64,000 nucleotides of DNA from Hyphomicrobiales bacterium (GTDB lineage: Bacteria > Pseudomonadota > Alphaproteobacteria > Rhizobiales > Rhizobiaceae). The stretch lies in assembly GCA_900469955.1 (NCBI GenBank), contig UBYX01000053.1, positions 62,001-126,000 of the forward strand, written 5' to 3'. Made by a program: the position numbers and the translations under genes. The notes beneath the pieces were generated by a model. The model saw nothing but the letters and a program-made list of their open reading frames with translations. It was not told where the DNA came from and did not search any database. This document shows positions 1 to 10,500 of the stretch, in pieces. The stretch's first letter is position 1; each line of letters opens with the position of its first letter.

Positions 1-2
1 TG

Positions 3-1841
3 CGTCTCGAAAAGGCGCTCGGCTTCATGGAAGGCGAGATTTCCGTCCTGCAGGTGGAGAAGCGAATCCGCTCGCGCGTAAAACGCCAGATGGAGAAGAC
101 CCAGCGCGAATACTACCTCAATGAGCAGATGAAGGCGATCCAGAAGGAACTCGGCGACGGCGAGGAAGGCCGCGACGAGATGGCCGAACTGGAAGAGCGC
201 ATCTCCAAGACCAAGCTGTCCAAGGAAGCCAAGGAAAAGGCCGATGCCGAGCTGAAGAAGCTCAGGCAGATGAGCCCGATGTCGGCGGAAGCCACCGTCG
301 TGCGCAACTATCTCGACTGGCTGCTCGGCATTCCGTGGGGCAAGAAGTCGAAGATCAAGGCCGACCTCAACAATGCCGAGAAGATCCTCGAACTGGATCA
401 CTTCGGTCTGGAAAAGGTCAAGGAACGCATCGTCGAGTATCTCGCCGTGCAGGCCCGCGCCACCAAGATCAAGGGCCCGATCCTGTGCCTTGTCGGCCCT
501 CCGGGCGTCGGCAAGACCTCGCTCGCCCAGTCGATCGCCAAGGCGACCGGCCGTGAATACGTGCGCATGGCGCTCGGCGGCGTCCGCGACGAAGCCGAGA
601 TCCGCGGTCACCGCCGCACCTATATCGGCTCGATGCCTGGCAAGATCATCCAGTCGATGAAGAAGGCCAAGAAGTCCAACCCGCTCTTCCTGCTCGACGA
701 GATCGACAAGATGGGCTCGGATTTCCGCGGCGATCCGTCTTCTGCTCTGCTTGAAGTGCTCGATCCGGCTCAGAACTCGACGTTCATGGACCACTACCTG
801 GAAGTCGAATACGACCTGTCCGACGTGATGTTCATCACCACGGCGAACACGCTGAACATTCCGGGTCCGCTGATGGACCGCATGGAGATCATCCGCATCG
901 CCGGTTACACGGAAGATGAGAAGCGCGAGATCGCCAAGCGTCACCTTCTGCCGAAGGCGATCAAGGAACATGCTCTGCAGCCGAACGAATTCTCGGTCAG
1001 CGACGATGCCCTGATGGCGATCAGCCAGCAGTACACCCGCGAAGCCGGCGTTCGTTCCTTCGAGCGTGAACTGATGAAGCTCGCCCGCAAAGCGGTCACC
1101 GAGATCATCAAGGGCAAGACGAAGTCGGTCGCCGTCACGGCCGCCAACATTTCGGATTACCTCGGCGTACCGCGGTTCCGTCATGGCGAAGCCGAGGGCG
1201 AGGATCAGGTCGGCGTTGTTACCGGTCTTGCCTGGACGGAAGTCGGCGGTGAGCTGCTGACGATCGAAGGCGTGATGATGCCGGGCAAGGGCCGCATGAC
1301 GGTCACCGGCAACCTCAAGGAAGTGATGAAGGAGTCCATCTCCGCGGCGGCATCCTATGTCCGTTCGCGTGCGGTTGACTTCGGCATCGAGCCGCCGCGC
1401 TTCGACAAGTCGGACATCCACGTCCACGTTCCGGAAGGTGCGACCCCGAAGGACGGTCCGTCCGCCGGTGTTGCCATGGCAACCGCCATGGTGTCGATCA
1501 TGACCGGCATCCCGGTTTCCAAGGATGTCGCGATGACCGGTGAAATCACCCTGCGTGGCCGAGTCTTGCCGATCGGCGGCCTCAAGGAGAAGCTGCTCGC
1601 GGCTCTCCGTGGCGGCATCAAGAAGGTTCTGATCCCGGAAGAAAACGCCAAGGATCTGGCTGAGATTCCGGACAACGTGAAGAACAGCATGGAGATCATT
1701 CCGGTGTCCCGCATGGGCGAAGTGATCCGTCACGCGCTCGTTCGCCAGCCCGAGCCTATTGAATGGGACGGCACGGTGGAAACGCCGGTGATTGCGACAG
1801 TGGAGGGCGTCGACGACGTCGGTGCCGCGATCGCGCATTGA
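3..1841 (+). CDS. lon: ATP-dependent protease Lon, 3' part (5' end outside window)
   Basis: Cytoplasmic AAA+ serine protease that unfolds and degrades damaged and regulatory proteins. The frame is open from base 3 with no start, and the sequence begins inside the helical region before the ATPase ([20 protein letters not shown]), so roughly the first quarter of the protein is missing. Visible are the Walker A motif GPPGVGKTS (about base 493), the Walker B segment [10 protein letters not shown], and the C-terminal protease domain with the catalytic serine in [10 protein letters not shown] (about base 1460) and the lysine in [10 protein letters not shown]. The gene ends in a TGA and is followed by a strong hairpin terminator, then hupB, an arrangement common in Rhizobiales. 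The family is certain; only the missing 5' end limits the call. Confidence 0.97.
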   Translation, partial: RLEKALGFMEGEISVLQVEKRIRSRVKRQMEKTQREYYLNEQMKAIQKELGDGEEGRDEMAELEERISKTKLSKEAKEKADAELKKLRQMSPMSAEATVVRNYLDWLLGIPWGKKSKIKADLNNAEKILELDHFGLEKVKERIVEYLAVQARATKIKGPILCLVGPPGVGKTSLAQSIAKATGREYVRMALGGVRDEAEIRGHRRTYIGSMPGKIIQSMKKAKKSNPLFLLDEIDKMGSDFRGDPSSALLEVLDPAQNSTFMDHYLEVEYDLSDVMFITTANTLNIPGPLMDRMEIIRIAGYTEDEKREIAKRHLLPKAIKEHALQPNEFSVSDDALMAISQQYTREAGVRSFERELMKLARKAVTEIIKGKTKSVAVTAANISDYLGVPRFRHGEAEGEDQVGVVTGLAWTEVGGELLTIEGVMMPGKGRMTVTGNLKEVMKESISAAASYVRSRAVDFGIEPPRFDKSDIHVHVPEGATPKDGPSAGVAMATAMVSIMTGIPVSKDVAMTGEITLRGRVLPIGGLKEKLLAALRGGIKKVLIPEENAKDLAEIPDNVKNSMEIIPVSRMGEVIRHALVRQPEPIEWDGTVETPVIATVEGVDDVGAAIAH

Positions 1842-1882
1842 TCAACAGCCTTCCGTTCATGCCAAATTGGCACTGACCACTG

Positions 1883-1911
1883 AAAAAGCCGGCTTTAAGC
1901 CGGCTTTTTTT
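1883..1911 (+). terminator. Rho-independent terminator of lon
   Basis: A perfect hairpin with AAGCCGGC and GCCGGCTT arms around a short TTAA-type loop is flanked by an A run on the left and a T run on the right. It lies 42 bases after the lon stop codon. The A/T flanks could let it work on either strand, but the only nearby gene that ends here is lon. Confidence 0.9.
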
Positions 1912-2041
1912 GTGAAAACTTTCGTAGACCCCTTGTTTTTCAGGCGATTGCGGAGCTTTTGGGTTGCCAAGGCCGGACGGAAAACTATTGTCGGCCTCGA
2001 AATACATGAGTCGTTCCAAAACCGTTGAAAGGGGTGGAAAC

Positions 2042-2317
2042 ATGAACAAGAACGAGCTGGTATCCGCAGTGGCCGAAAAGGCTGGCCTGTCCAAGGCCGA
2101 TGCCGCATCCGCTGTTGATGCCGTTTTTGAGTCCGTACAGGCTGAACTGAAGAAGGGCGGCGATATCCGTCTTGCCGGTTTCGGCAGCTTCTCCGTTTCC
2201 CGTCGCGAAGCGTCCAAGGGTCGTAATCCTTCGACCGGCGCTGAAGTCGACATTCCGGCACGTAACGTGCCGAAGTTCTCGGCCGGCAAGGGCCTGAAGG
2301 ACGCAGTCAACAGCTAA
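2042..2317 (+). CDS. hupB: DNA-binding protein HU
   Basis: Small histone-like nucleoid protein, 91 residues, the usual HU length. It starts MNKNELVSAVAEKAGLSKAD and contains the HU signature around GFGSFSVSRREASKGRNPSTG, which forms the DNA-embracing beta arms. The ATG at 2042 is chosen because it follows a GAAAGGGGTGG ribosome site; an in-frame ATG further upstream (1964) would add 26 residues unlike HU. The gene sits between its own terminator and that of lon, so it is probably transcribed alone. Confidence 0.97.
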   Translation: MNKNELVSAVAEKAGLSKADAASAVDAVFESVQAELKKGGDIRLAGFGSFSVSRREASKGRNPSTGAEVDIPARNVPKFSAGKGLKDAVNS

Positions 2318-2355
2318 CGCGCTGCCTTTCAGGCACCCGTACAGTCTCGAATAAG

Positions 2356-2380
2356 AAAAGGCCCGGTTTCCGGGCCTTTT
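2356..2380 (+). terminator. Rho-independent terminator of hupB
   Basis: An AAAAGGCCCGG / CCGGGCCTTTT hairpin with a TTT loop lies 38 bases after the hupB stop and is followed by CCTTTT. Confidence 0.9.
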
Positions 2381-2462
2381 CCTTTTGATGGCACTGTCAT
2401 CTGCCTGTCACGCATGTGGCCCACAAGCCATCTGTTCGTTTTAAGGACAGGAGGGGCTTCCC

Positions 2463-4658
2463 ATGACATTTTCACTTCGTGCCGCCATGACCGCTGCGCT
2501 TTTGGCGTCGGTCGCAGTGCCGGCCAGCGCCGAGCAGGCGTTCAACCGCATTGCATCTTTCCCCGTTGCCAGCAATCTTCCTGCCGATAAGGACAAGAAG
2601 GCAACGACATCGGCAGAGATCATCACCGCCAGCGAAGACGGCAATACGCTCGTCTATTCCGATAGCCCGCTCGGCGCGATCGGTTTCATCGACATCACCG
2701 ATCCCAAGGCACCGAAGGCGCTCGGCGCGCTGACCTTCAAAGGCGAACCGACCTCGGTTGCTGCAGTTGGCAAAAAGGTTCTTGCAGCCGTCAACACTGG
2801 CGAAAGCAAGGCGAAGCCGACCGGCATGCTCGCTGTCGTCGACATCGCTTCGAAGAAAGTTGATCTGACCTGCGATCTCGGCGGCCAGCCGGATTCGATC
2901 GCGATCTCCAAGGACAAGACCTTTGCGGCAATCGCGATCGAAAACGAGCGCGACGAAGAGGTGAACGGCGGCGCTCTCCCGCAGATGCCGGCCGGCGACC
3001 TCGTCATCGTGTCGCTGAAGGACGGCACTGCCGACTGCGCGTCGATCAGGCATGTCGATCTGAAGGGCATTGCCGAAGTCGCGCCGGACGATCCGGAGCC
3101 CGAATTCGTCGCCATCAACGATGCCGGCGAGATCGCCGTCACGCTGCAGGAAAACAACCACATCGCCATCATCGACGGCAAGACGGCCAAGATCGTCGGC
3201 CACTTTTCCGCCGGCAAGGCCGATCTCGACGCCATCGACAACAAGACCGACGGCCAGCTCGCCTTTACGGGCAAGGCCGAGGGTGTGATCCGCGAGCCCG
3301 ACGCCATCAAGTGGCTCGACAACAACCGTCTTGTCGTCGCCAATGAAGGCGACTGGAAGGGTGGTTCGCGCAGCTTCACCATCTTCGACCGCAGCGGCAA
3401 AGTTCTTTACGAATCCGGCGCGTCGCTGGAGCGCGAGATTGCCCGCATCGGCCATTTCCCGGAAGGCCGGGCCAAGTCGAAGGGCATCGAGCCTGAAGGC
3501 ATGGAGTTTGCCACCTTCAACGGTCAGAAATACGTCTTCATTCTTTCCGAGCGTGCTTCCGTCGTCGCCGTCTACAAGGATACAGGTGCCGAGCCGCAGC
3601 TTACCCAGCTTCTGCCATCGGGCGTATCGCCGGAAGGCGCCGTCGCCATTCCGGACCGGAACCTGCTCGCCACGGCCAATGAGGCCGATCTTGGCGAGGA
3701 TGGTCTCGCCCGCTCGCATGTCATGATCTACCAGCTCGCCGAAGGGCAGCCGGCATATCCGACGCTCGTCTCCAAGGATATCGATGGCAAGGTCGTGGGC
3801 TGGGGCGCGCTTTCCGGTCTCGTGGGCGATGCCGAGAAGGACGGCATCCTGTACGCAGTCAGCGATTCCGTCTACAACATGCAGCCGTCGATCTTCACCA
3901 TCGATACGAGTAGGAAGCCAGCCGAGATCACCAATGTCCTGCGCGTGACCCGCAACGGTCAGGTGGCGCAGAAGCTCGACATTGAAGGCATTGCGCTCGA
4001 CGGCAAGGGCGGCTTCTGGCTTGCGTCGGAGGGTGATTCCGCCAAGCTGACCGGTCACGGCCTCTACAACATCAATGCCAAGGGCGAGATCAAGGCCGAG
4101 ATCGGCCTGCCAGCCGACCTCCTTGCCGGTGAAACGCGTTTCGGCTTCGAAGGTGTCACCACAGTCGGCTCTGGCGACGACCTGACGCTCTGGATGGCGA
4201 TCCAGCGCGAATGGAAGGACGACCCGAAGGGCACCGTGAAGCTCGTTTCCTACAAGCCGAAGTCAAAGGAATGGGGCGCCGTCCGTTACCCGATCGCGAA
4301 GGCCGAGGCCGGCTGGGTCGGTCTTTCCGAGATCACCGCGCATGGCGACCATCTGTACATCATCGAACGCGACAACCAGATCGGTGACAATGCCAAGCTG
4401 AAGAAACTCTATCGCGTCGCGATCGCCGACCTGAAGCCTGGCAAGATCGGCGGCGAACTGCCGGTGGTGAAGAAGGAAGAGGTCCACGACTTCATTCCGG
4501 ATCTGAAAGCGGCAACCAGCGGCTATGTGGTCGACAAGCTCGAAGGTTTTGCCTTCGACAAGTCGGGCAAGGCCTTTGCCGTTACCGACAACGACGGCGT
4601 CGACGATTCCTCCGGCGAGACGCTCCTCTTCCCGGTCGAGTTGAAGGGCACCAACTGA
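2463..4658 (+). CDS. Secreted esterase-like/phytase-family beta-propeller protein
   Basis: A 731-residue exported protein. The first 24 residues are a classical signal peptide ending ASAEQA. The N-terminal 350 or so residues read as a beta-propeller with repeated YVTN-like strands (for example GFIDITDPKAPKALG, AIIDGKTAKIVG) and resemble the propeller of alkaline-phosphatase-like 'choice-of-anchor I' proteins. The C-terminal 350 residues match the 'esterase-like activity of phytase' type (IEGIALDGKGGFWLASEGD, LEGFAFDKSGKAFAVTDNDG). Substrate is unknown; phosphate-ester hydrolysis in the periplasm is a family-based guess. The ATG at 2463 follows an AGGAGGGGC ribosome site. It stands alone between the hupB terminator and a hairpin after its stop. 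Confidence 0.85.
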   Translation: MTFSLRAAMTAALLASVAVPASAEQAFNRIASFPVASNLPADKDKKATTSAEIITASEDGNTLVYSDSPLGAIGFIDITDPKAPKALGALTFKGEPTSVAAVGKKVLAAVNTGESKAKPTGMLAVVDIASKKVDLTCDLGGQPDSIAISKDKTFAAIAIENERDEEVNGGALPQMPAGDLVIVSLKDGTADCASIRHVDLKGIAEVAPDDPEPEFVAINDAGEIAVTLQENNHIAIIDGKTAKIVGHFSAGKADLDAIDNKTDGQLAFTGKAEGVIREPDAIKWLDNNRLVVANEGDWKGGSRSFTIFDRSGKVLYESGASLEREIARIGHFPEGRAKSKGIEPEGMEFATFNGQKYVFILSERASVVAVYKDTGAEPQLTQLLPSGVSPEGAVAIPDRNLLATANEADLGEDGLARSHVMIYQLAEGQPAYPTLVSKDIDGKVVGWGALSGLVGDAEKDGILYAVSDSVYNMQPSIFTIDTSRKPAEITNVLRVTRNGQVAQKLDIEGIALDGKGGFWLASEGDSAKLTGHGLYNINAKGEIKAEIGLPADLLAGETRFGFEGVTTVGSGDDLTLWMAIQREWKDDPKGTVKLVSYKPKSKEWGAVRYPIAKAEAGWVGLSEITAHGDHLYIIERDNQIGDNAKLKKLYRVAIADLKPGKIGGELPVVKKEEVHDFIPDLKAATSGYVVDKLEGFAFDKSGKAFAVTDNDGVDDSSGETLLFPVELKGTN

Positions 4659-4683
4659 GCGTCTATGGAGGCTGGACAAGAAA

Positions 4684-4704
4684 GGCCGGGCCTCGCGCCC
4701 GGCC
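4684..4704 (+). terminator. GC-rich hairpin after the phytase-like gene
   Basis: GGCCGGGC and GCCCGGCC arms with a CTCGC loop lie 25 bases downstream of the stop. The following tract is ATTTAT rather than a run of T, so termination may be weak. It lies just before the next gene. Confidence 0.55.
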
Positions 4705-4722
4705 ATTTATGGAGATGAGGGG

Positions 4723-5178
4723 TTGCTTGCCCACATAGAACTGGCTTCCGCGACCCATAAGCCGCTTCTGAGGGAGCTCCTTTGCGACTATCTCGCGGAG
4801 AGCGGCTCCGACTCCGACTATCCCTATTTCGATGCCTACTGGGAGGAGGTCGAAAGCCGCTGGCCTTATCTGATCCTGCAGGATGGCCACCTTATCGGCT
4901 TTGCCTTCGTCAACACGTGGTCCGCATCGGGCAAGGGTACGGATTTCTCGATTGCCGAGTTCTACATCATTCCGAATGCACGGCGGTATGGCATTGGACG
5001 CGATGCTGCGACGGCAGTTCTACGCACACATCCCGGTCTTTGGGAGTTGAGCGTTATGCCCTTGAACGCTCCCGCTCAGGAATTCTGGCCTCGCGTGATT
5101 GAGGCTGCCGACGGACGGGATGTGGAGCGGATCCAATCCGACGGCAAGACGATTTACCGCTTTGTGATCAGCCCATAG
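4723..5178 (+). CDS. GNAT family N-acetyltransferase
   Basis: A 151-residue acetyltransferase of the GNAT fold. The core strand and acetyl-CoA loop are seen at about residues 75-100 (FSIAEFYIIPNARRYGIGRDAA), where R-R-Y-G-I-G replaces the usual Q/R-x-x-G-x-G/A. Substrate is not deducible. The start is a TTG at 4723 preceded by GGAGATGAGG; the nearby ATG at 4715 is closed by a stop after seven codons. The gene is short, follows the phytase-like gene in the same direction and points at a convergent aldo/keto reductase. Confidence 0.8.
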   Translation: MLAHIELASATHKPLLRELLCDYLAESGSDSDYPYFDAYWEEVESRWPYLILQDGHLIGFAFVNTWSASGKGTDFSIAEFYIIPNARRYGIGRDAATAVLRTHPGLWELSVMPLNAPAQEFWPRVIEAADGRDVERIQSDGKTIYRFVISP

Positions 5179-5260
5179 AAGGCCGGGCTCCGAGCTGTCA
5201 GTGGACCCGCGGGTGGAAGGCGGAGGCCGCCCGTGAGGGGCAAACGTCTGGTTCGGTCTG

Positions 5261-6247
5261 TTACCAACGCTGATGCACGTGCGGCGCGACGACCCGTGCA
5301 TAGATTTCCCTGGTAGCGGTCATTACGTCGGCGGAGATCGCGGCAAGCTCCGCGGCAGCCGCGTTGCCCTTGGCCTGCTCCACATTGCGCGCCCCGGGAA
5401 TGACGACAGTCACCGCTTCGTTCATCAGGATCCACTTGAGTGCGAATGCTGCCATGGAAGCGCCGGCCGGCACGAGCTTGCGCACCCCCTCGACCGCTTC
5501 GAGGCCCACTTCGAAGGGCACGCCTGCAAAGGTCTCGCCAACATCGAAGGCCTCGCCATGACGATTGAAGTTGCGGTGGTCGTCTTTCGCAAAAGCGGTC
5601 TCGCGGCTGATCTTGCCGGAGAGCAGCCCGCTTGCGAGCGGCACGCGCACGATGACCGCAACGTTCTTCCGCTTGGCTTCCTTGAAGAACAGGTCGGCCG
5701 GGCGCTGCCGGAAGATGTTGTAGATGATCTGGATGCTGACGACACCAGGATATTCGATCGCCTTCAGCGCCTCCTCGACCTTCTCGACGCTGACGCCGTA
5801 GTTCTTGATCTTGCCGGCATGGCGAAGATCGTCGAGGGCCCCAAAAACCTCCGGGCGGTAAAGGACTTCCGTCGGCGGGCAATGGAGTTGCACGAGGTCG
5901 AGGCTGTCGACTTCGAGGTTCTTGAGGCTGCGGTCGATGAAGTTTTCGAGATTGGCCTTGGTATAGCCGTCCGCGACATGAGGGCTGAGCCTGCGGCCGG
6001 CCTTGGTCGCGACCATCGGGCGGGCGCCGCCTCGGGATTTAAGCACGTTGGCGATGATCTTTTCGGAGCGGCCGTCGCCATAAACGTCTGCTGTGTCGAT
6101 GAAGGTGATGCCGGCGTCGAGCGCAGCTTCCAGCGTGGCTCTCCCGTCCGCTTCGCTGACATCGCCCCAGGAACCGCCGATCTGCCAGGCGCCGAAGCCG
6201 ACCTCGCTGACGTTGAAGGATGTGCGTCCGAACGGGTGGTTTCTCAT
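5261..6247 (-). CDS. Aldo/keto reductase
   Basis: NADPH-dependent oxidoreductase of the AKR superfamily, 328 residues. Visible are the N-terminal VSEVGFGAWQIGGSWG, the catalytic region FIDTADVYGDGRSEKIIANVLK (Asp and Tyr of the AKR tetrad), the DLVQLHCPP strand and the C-terminal cofactor segment VVIPGARNVEQAKGN. Substrate unknown. The same frame stays open for 274 further codons upstream, but those codons are not AKR-like; the ATG at 6247 is preceded by AGGAG and gives the family length. It is divergent from the nuclease gene at 6359, with about 110 bases of shared promoter region. Confidence 0.92.
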   Translation of the reverse strand: MRNHPFGRTSFNVSEVGFGAWQIGGSWGDVSEADGRATLEAALDAGITFIDTADVYGDGRSEKIIANVLKSRGGARPMVATKAGRRLSPHVADGYTKANLENFIDRSLKNLEVDSLDLVQLHCPPTEVLYRPEVFGALDDLRHAGKIKNYGVSVEKVEEALKAIEYPGVVSIQIIYNIFRQRPADLFFKEAKRKNVAVIVRVPLASGLLSGKISRETAFAKDDHRNFNRHGEAFDVGETFAGVPFEVGLEAVEGVRKLVPAGASMAAFALKWILMNEAVTVVIPGARNVEQAKGNAAAAELAAISADVMTATREIYARVVAPHVHQRW

Positions 6248-6358
6248 AATATGCTCCTGAATGGCGCTATCCACAGGATATGCCGCCTTGCGCTTTCTTC
6301 GTGCCCGGCATTTGCCTAAAACACCTGTTCCTGTCGAGCAATCAAAACAAGCGATTCG

Positions 6359-7591
6359 ATGAGTTCTTTCCGTTTCATCCATTCCGCCGACCTTCATCTT
6401 GGCAGCCCGTTTCAGGGGCTGGCGACGAAGGATGCTGCGATTGCAGAACTTTTCATCGAGGCAAGCCGCAAGGCGTTTTCGGCGCTGGTCGATCAGGCAG
6501 TCGAGCGTAAGATAGACTTCTTCATCGTGGCCGGCGACGTCTATGACGGCGACTGGAAGGACAACAAGATCGGTCTGTTCTTCAACCGGGAAGTGGCGCG
6601 GCTGGAACGCGCCGGAATTCCGGTCTTCCTGCTGAAAGGCAATCATGACGCCGAAAGCGTCATCACCAGGACGATCACGCTGCCGAAGAATGTCAGCGAA
6701 TTCCCGGTCAACAAGCCCGGCACATTCCGGCTGGACCACCTGAAGGTGGCGCTGCATGGCCAGGGTTTTGCCGAACGTTCGGCAAGCGAAAACCTCGCAC
6801 TTGCCTATCCGAAGCCGGAACCTGGCTGGTTCAACATCGGTGTGCTCCACACCTCGCTCACCGGCCGCGAGCCGCATGCGCCCTATGCGCCTTGCTCCAT
6901 CGAAGACCTGCGATCCCGAGGCTACAACTATTGGGCGCTCGGTCATGTCCACGATTTCGAGATCGTTTCTGAGGACCCGCTCATCGTTTTTCCCGGCAAT
7001 CTGCAGGGCCGCTCGATCCGCGAACAGGGCGCCAAGGGCGCTGTCCTGGTGAGTGTCGAGGATGGACACATGGCCTACGAGCGCATCATCACGGATTTTG
7101 CACGCTTCGCCGAACTTGCCGTGGAGGTCGATCCGGATGACAACATTCCTGCCATTCTCCGCCGTCTGGAAAATACTTTAGACACGACTGCGGAAAAGAT
7201 GGAGGGCCGCCCGTTGGCCCTGCGCATTCGGCTGACCGGCAAGAGCCGCTTCCGCAGCGAATTGAAGGCGCGGGCCGACGATTTCCGGGACGAGGTGCAG
7301 GCTGCCTGCCACCGCTGCCATGAAGACATCTGGCTGGAAAAGCTGGATGTGCGCGTGGAGCCGGCGGTGAACGGTGCTGCGGTATCCGTGGACCTGCTAG
7401 GTCTCGGAGGACTGCTTCCCATGGGCACGTTTTCGTCCGAGCTCGTCGCGGACGCTGATGCAAGGATCGCGGAGATCGCTTCGCGGCTGCCGAGCGGTAT
7501 CGGAGCCGGCGATCTGCCGCTCGACGATGACGCAGCGGCGCTCTTGGCAGAAGCTCGCGATCTTCTCCTTGCACGCGCGGCGAGGGCCTGA
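6359..7591 (+). CDS. SbcD/YhaO-like DNA repair exonuclease (metallophosphoesterase)
   Basis: A 410-residue calcineurin-like phosphoesterase of the Mre11/SbcD/YhaO type. The metal-binding motifs are in the expected order: FIHSADLHLGSPF (residues 5-17), VAGDVYDGDW, KGNHDAES and LGHVHDFE. The C-terminal third is the less conserved capping region. By family it acts on DNA ends together with an ATPase partner. Its TGA overlaps the ATG of the following gene (ATGA at 7588-7591 region), so the two are translationally coupled and very likely form one complex. Confidence 0.92.
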   Translation: MSSFRFIHSADLHLGSPFQGLATKDAAIAELFIEASRKAFSALVDQAVERKIDFFIVAGDVYDGDWKDNKIGLFFNREVARLERAGIPVFLLKGNHDAESVITRTITLPKNVSEFPVNKPGTFRLDHLKVALHGQGFAERSASENLALAYPKPEPGWFNIGVLHTSLTGREPHAPYAPCSIEDLRSRGYNYWALGHVHDFEIVSEDPLIVFPGNLQGRSIREQGAKGAVLVSVEDGHMAYERIITDFARFAELAVEVDPDDNIPAILRRLENTLDTTAEKMEGRPLALRIRLTGKSRFRSELKARADDFRDEVQAACHRCHEDIWLEKLDVRVEPAVNGAAVSVDLLGLGGLLPMGTFSSELVADADARIAEIASRLPSGIGAGDLPLDDDAAALLAEARDLLLARAARA

Positions 7592-10500
7592 TGCGTTTCG
7601 ATCGCCTCGACATTCTGCGTTACGGCGTGCTTACGGACCGGTTGCTGACATTCCGGCCCGATGCCAGGCTGCACGTAATCTACGGACCGAACGAAGCGGG
7701 AAAGTCGTCAGCTCTTTCAGCAATATCGGATTTGCTGTTCGGTTTTCCCAACGCAGCGGAATACAGCTTCCTTCATGATCCGGCGTCATTGCGAGTGGGC
7801 GCACAGATAGTTGCCCGCGGCGGGCAGACGCTTTCCTTCCGCCGCAGACGGGGCCGCAAGAATACCCTCCTGGCCGCGAACGAAGGTGAGGAGGCCTTGC
7901 CCGAGGATATCTTGGCGCGCTTCCTCGGCACGCTCTCTCGCGAAGTTTTCGAACGTGCCTTCGGTCTTGATTCCGCCTCTCTGCGAGCTGGCGGAGAAAC
8001 GATGCTGAAGAGCGGTGGGGAGATCGGCAGCCTGCTGTTTTCGGCAGCCTCGGGACTTACCGGACTTTCGGATCTGCGCAGGCAGCTCGAGGCAGATGCG
8101 GATGGCATCTACGCGCCACGGAAATCGAAGGACAGGCTCTTCTACCAGGTGCTCGACGCGCATGAAGACGCCCGCAAGGCCGAGCGCGACAACGAGCTGA
8201 AGTCAACCGACTGGAAAAAGTTGCTGGCTGAACAGGCCGAGATCGAGGCCGATCTGAAGGCAGTTCAGGCGCAACGGGAAGAGACAAAACGTGCCCTGGA
8301 TCGATTGCGCAGGCTTATGCGCCTCGAGCCGGTGCTGCGCGAAATCGACCGTGAACGCGCGCTTCTGACGCAATACGAGGAGCTCGAAGGCATATCGGCA
8401 GATTTCGAGGCGCGGCTGGCGCGCGCGCTGGAGGCCGCCCGCCAAAATGCGGAGGCGAGGTATCAGGCCGAGACGGAAGTGTCGAGGCTCAAGGATGAGA
8501 TCAAGGCCATTCACGTCGATGAGGTCTTGATCGCAGCAGCGCCGAAAATAGTCGCCATGCACGCCCAGAAGGGGGCGTATCTCAACGCGAAAGAGGACAT
8601 CGCCAGGGTCCGGCATGAGGTCGACGCTTTTGATATGCGCCTTTCCCAAGCGGCGCGGCGCCTCGGTTTTGCAGGGCTTGACGTTCTGCGACGAGCCCAG
8701 CCGGCCGACGCCGACCTCGCCCGCCTCAAGCGACTTGCGGACGAAGGGATGGAACTTGATCGCGGCCTGAAGCTGCACCGCCAGCAGCTGGAAGATGCGC
8801 AAGACGTATTGCGGCGATTGGAAAGCGACGGGCCGAATGGGCGTTTGATCGACCCGAAACCTTGGGCGGACCAGCTTGCGGCGCTGCGTCCCGAGATCGG
8901 TGAGCTCTCGAATATCGAGTCTTTGAAAGTGCGTGTTTCGCGGGCGGAAGCCGATCTTGCCGCCGCCCGCGCTCGCCTCGATCCGCCGGTCAGGGACATT
9001 GCCCGCCTTCTTTCCGCACCTCTGCCGGATATAGCGACCCTGACCAATCACCGTGGGGTTATCGAAGCGGCAAGAGCCGAAAGCGTCAAGGCGGCGCAAA
9101 AGCTTGCGGCGCTGCGCGAGGAGGCGAAGGTGGTTGGCGGCCAGCTCACGGTGCTGGAAGGCGAGGGGAGGATTGTTTCCCGAGAGGATATAGCCACAGC
9201 CCGGGCACGGCGCGATGAGTTCATCGACACGTTGAGCGGAACACCCACCGTAGATATGTTGAGCGAGGTGCGGAACGCAGTCCAGGAGGCGGACGGCCTT
9301 TCGGATGCCGCACTTTCAGATGCCGTGCGGGTCTCCCGGCACGCCCAGCTTTCCTTGAGGCGGAGGGAGCTGGAACAGGCGATTGACGCAGCCGAACTGT
9401 CCGCCAGGGAGGCGGGGATTGCAGCCTCCGACGCCGTTACCGAATTCGAAGATCTTTTTCACGCCTCGCCTGTCCAGCCTTCCAACCCGGAGCGGATGAT
9501 CGAATGGCGCCGGGCCGTGGATCGGATCTTTGTGTTATCCGAGGCGCTGGATCAGGCAAAAGACGAGTTCGAGACCCTGCGGATCAAAGAAGAGGGGTTG
9601 AAATCCGCGCTTCTCGCGATCGCGGAGGCGATCGAGCCTGCCTCTGCGGCCCTGCCGTCGATCGCACTGGCGCGTTCGCTCGACCGTCGGATCGGCGAAA
9701 TGACCGATCGTTGGAACGAAAGCCGGTCACGCGAGGGCAAGCGTCATTCCGCCCAGGAGGCGCTCGACAGGATGGAGGAGCGGGAAACAGAACTACGCCG
9801 TGATGTCCAGCGCTGGCGCACCGATTTTACCAACGCCGCCGTACTAGCGGGACTTTCCGAGGACGCGACGGTGGACATGGCTTTCGCAGCACTCGAAGTG
9901 TGGCGAACGATACCTGACCTTTTGTCCGAACGGGAGAACCGCGACCGTCGCGTACGCGGAATGGCGCGCGATATGGAGAATTTCGAAGGCCAGGTCAGAG
10001 CAATTTGTAGCGACGTCGCGCCAGACTTGCACGGTTTGCCCGCCGATGTCGCGGCCGGCATGATGAACGAGCGAGCGACGTCTGCCAAGGCGGAGGAGAA
10101 TCAACGGCACTTATTGTTGGCAGCGCTGGAACGTGCCGAACTGATATCTGCAAGGCTTTCCGAGGAGGCGTGCGATCGTCAGGCCGAACTGGAAGAATTG
10201 GCCGAGTTGGCAGCGAAATCCGTTTCCGATCTCCCGGCTGTGCTTGAGGATCTGCGGCAGCGCAGCCGCATTGAAGCAGATCTTCGCCAATGTCGCACGC
10301 GGTTTGTCGAGCAGGCGGATGGATCCGATGAGGACGAGGTGCGCGCCGCTCTCGTAGAGTTCGACCGGATAGCGGCGGAGCTTGCAATCGAAAGTCTGGA
10401 GGCGGAAGACGATCTGCAGGTGGACCGCATTTCCGCCCTTCGGACTGCCGAGGCCGACAATCTTCGTCGCCGGCGGGAATTGGAGACCGGGATGGGCGCC

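Noticed and set aside
2472-4058. Long minus-strand open frame of 528 codons
   Set aside because: It is antisense to the phytase-like gene, and arises from the GC-rich codon usage; it has no domain and no ribosome site.
5273-6319. Plus-strand open frame of 348 codons opposite the aldo/keto reductase
   Set aside because: Antisense frame without motifs; the reductase has the full AKR signature.
6248-7069. N-terminal extension of the aldo/keto reductase frame by 274 codons
   Set aside because: The extension lies opposite the SbcD-like gene and is not AKR-like; AGGAG precedes the ATG at 6247.
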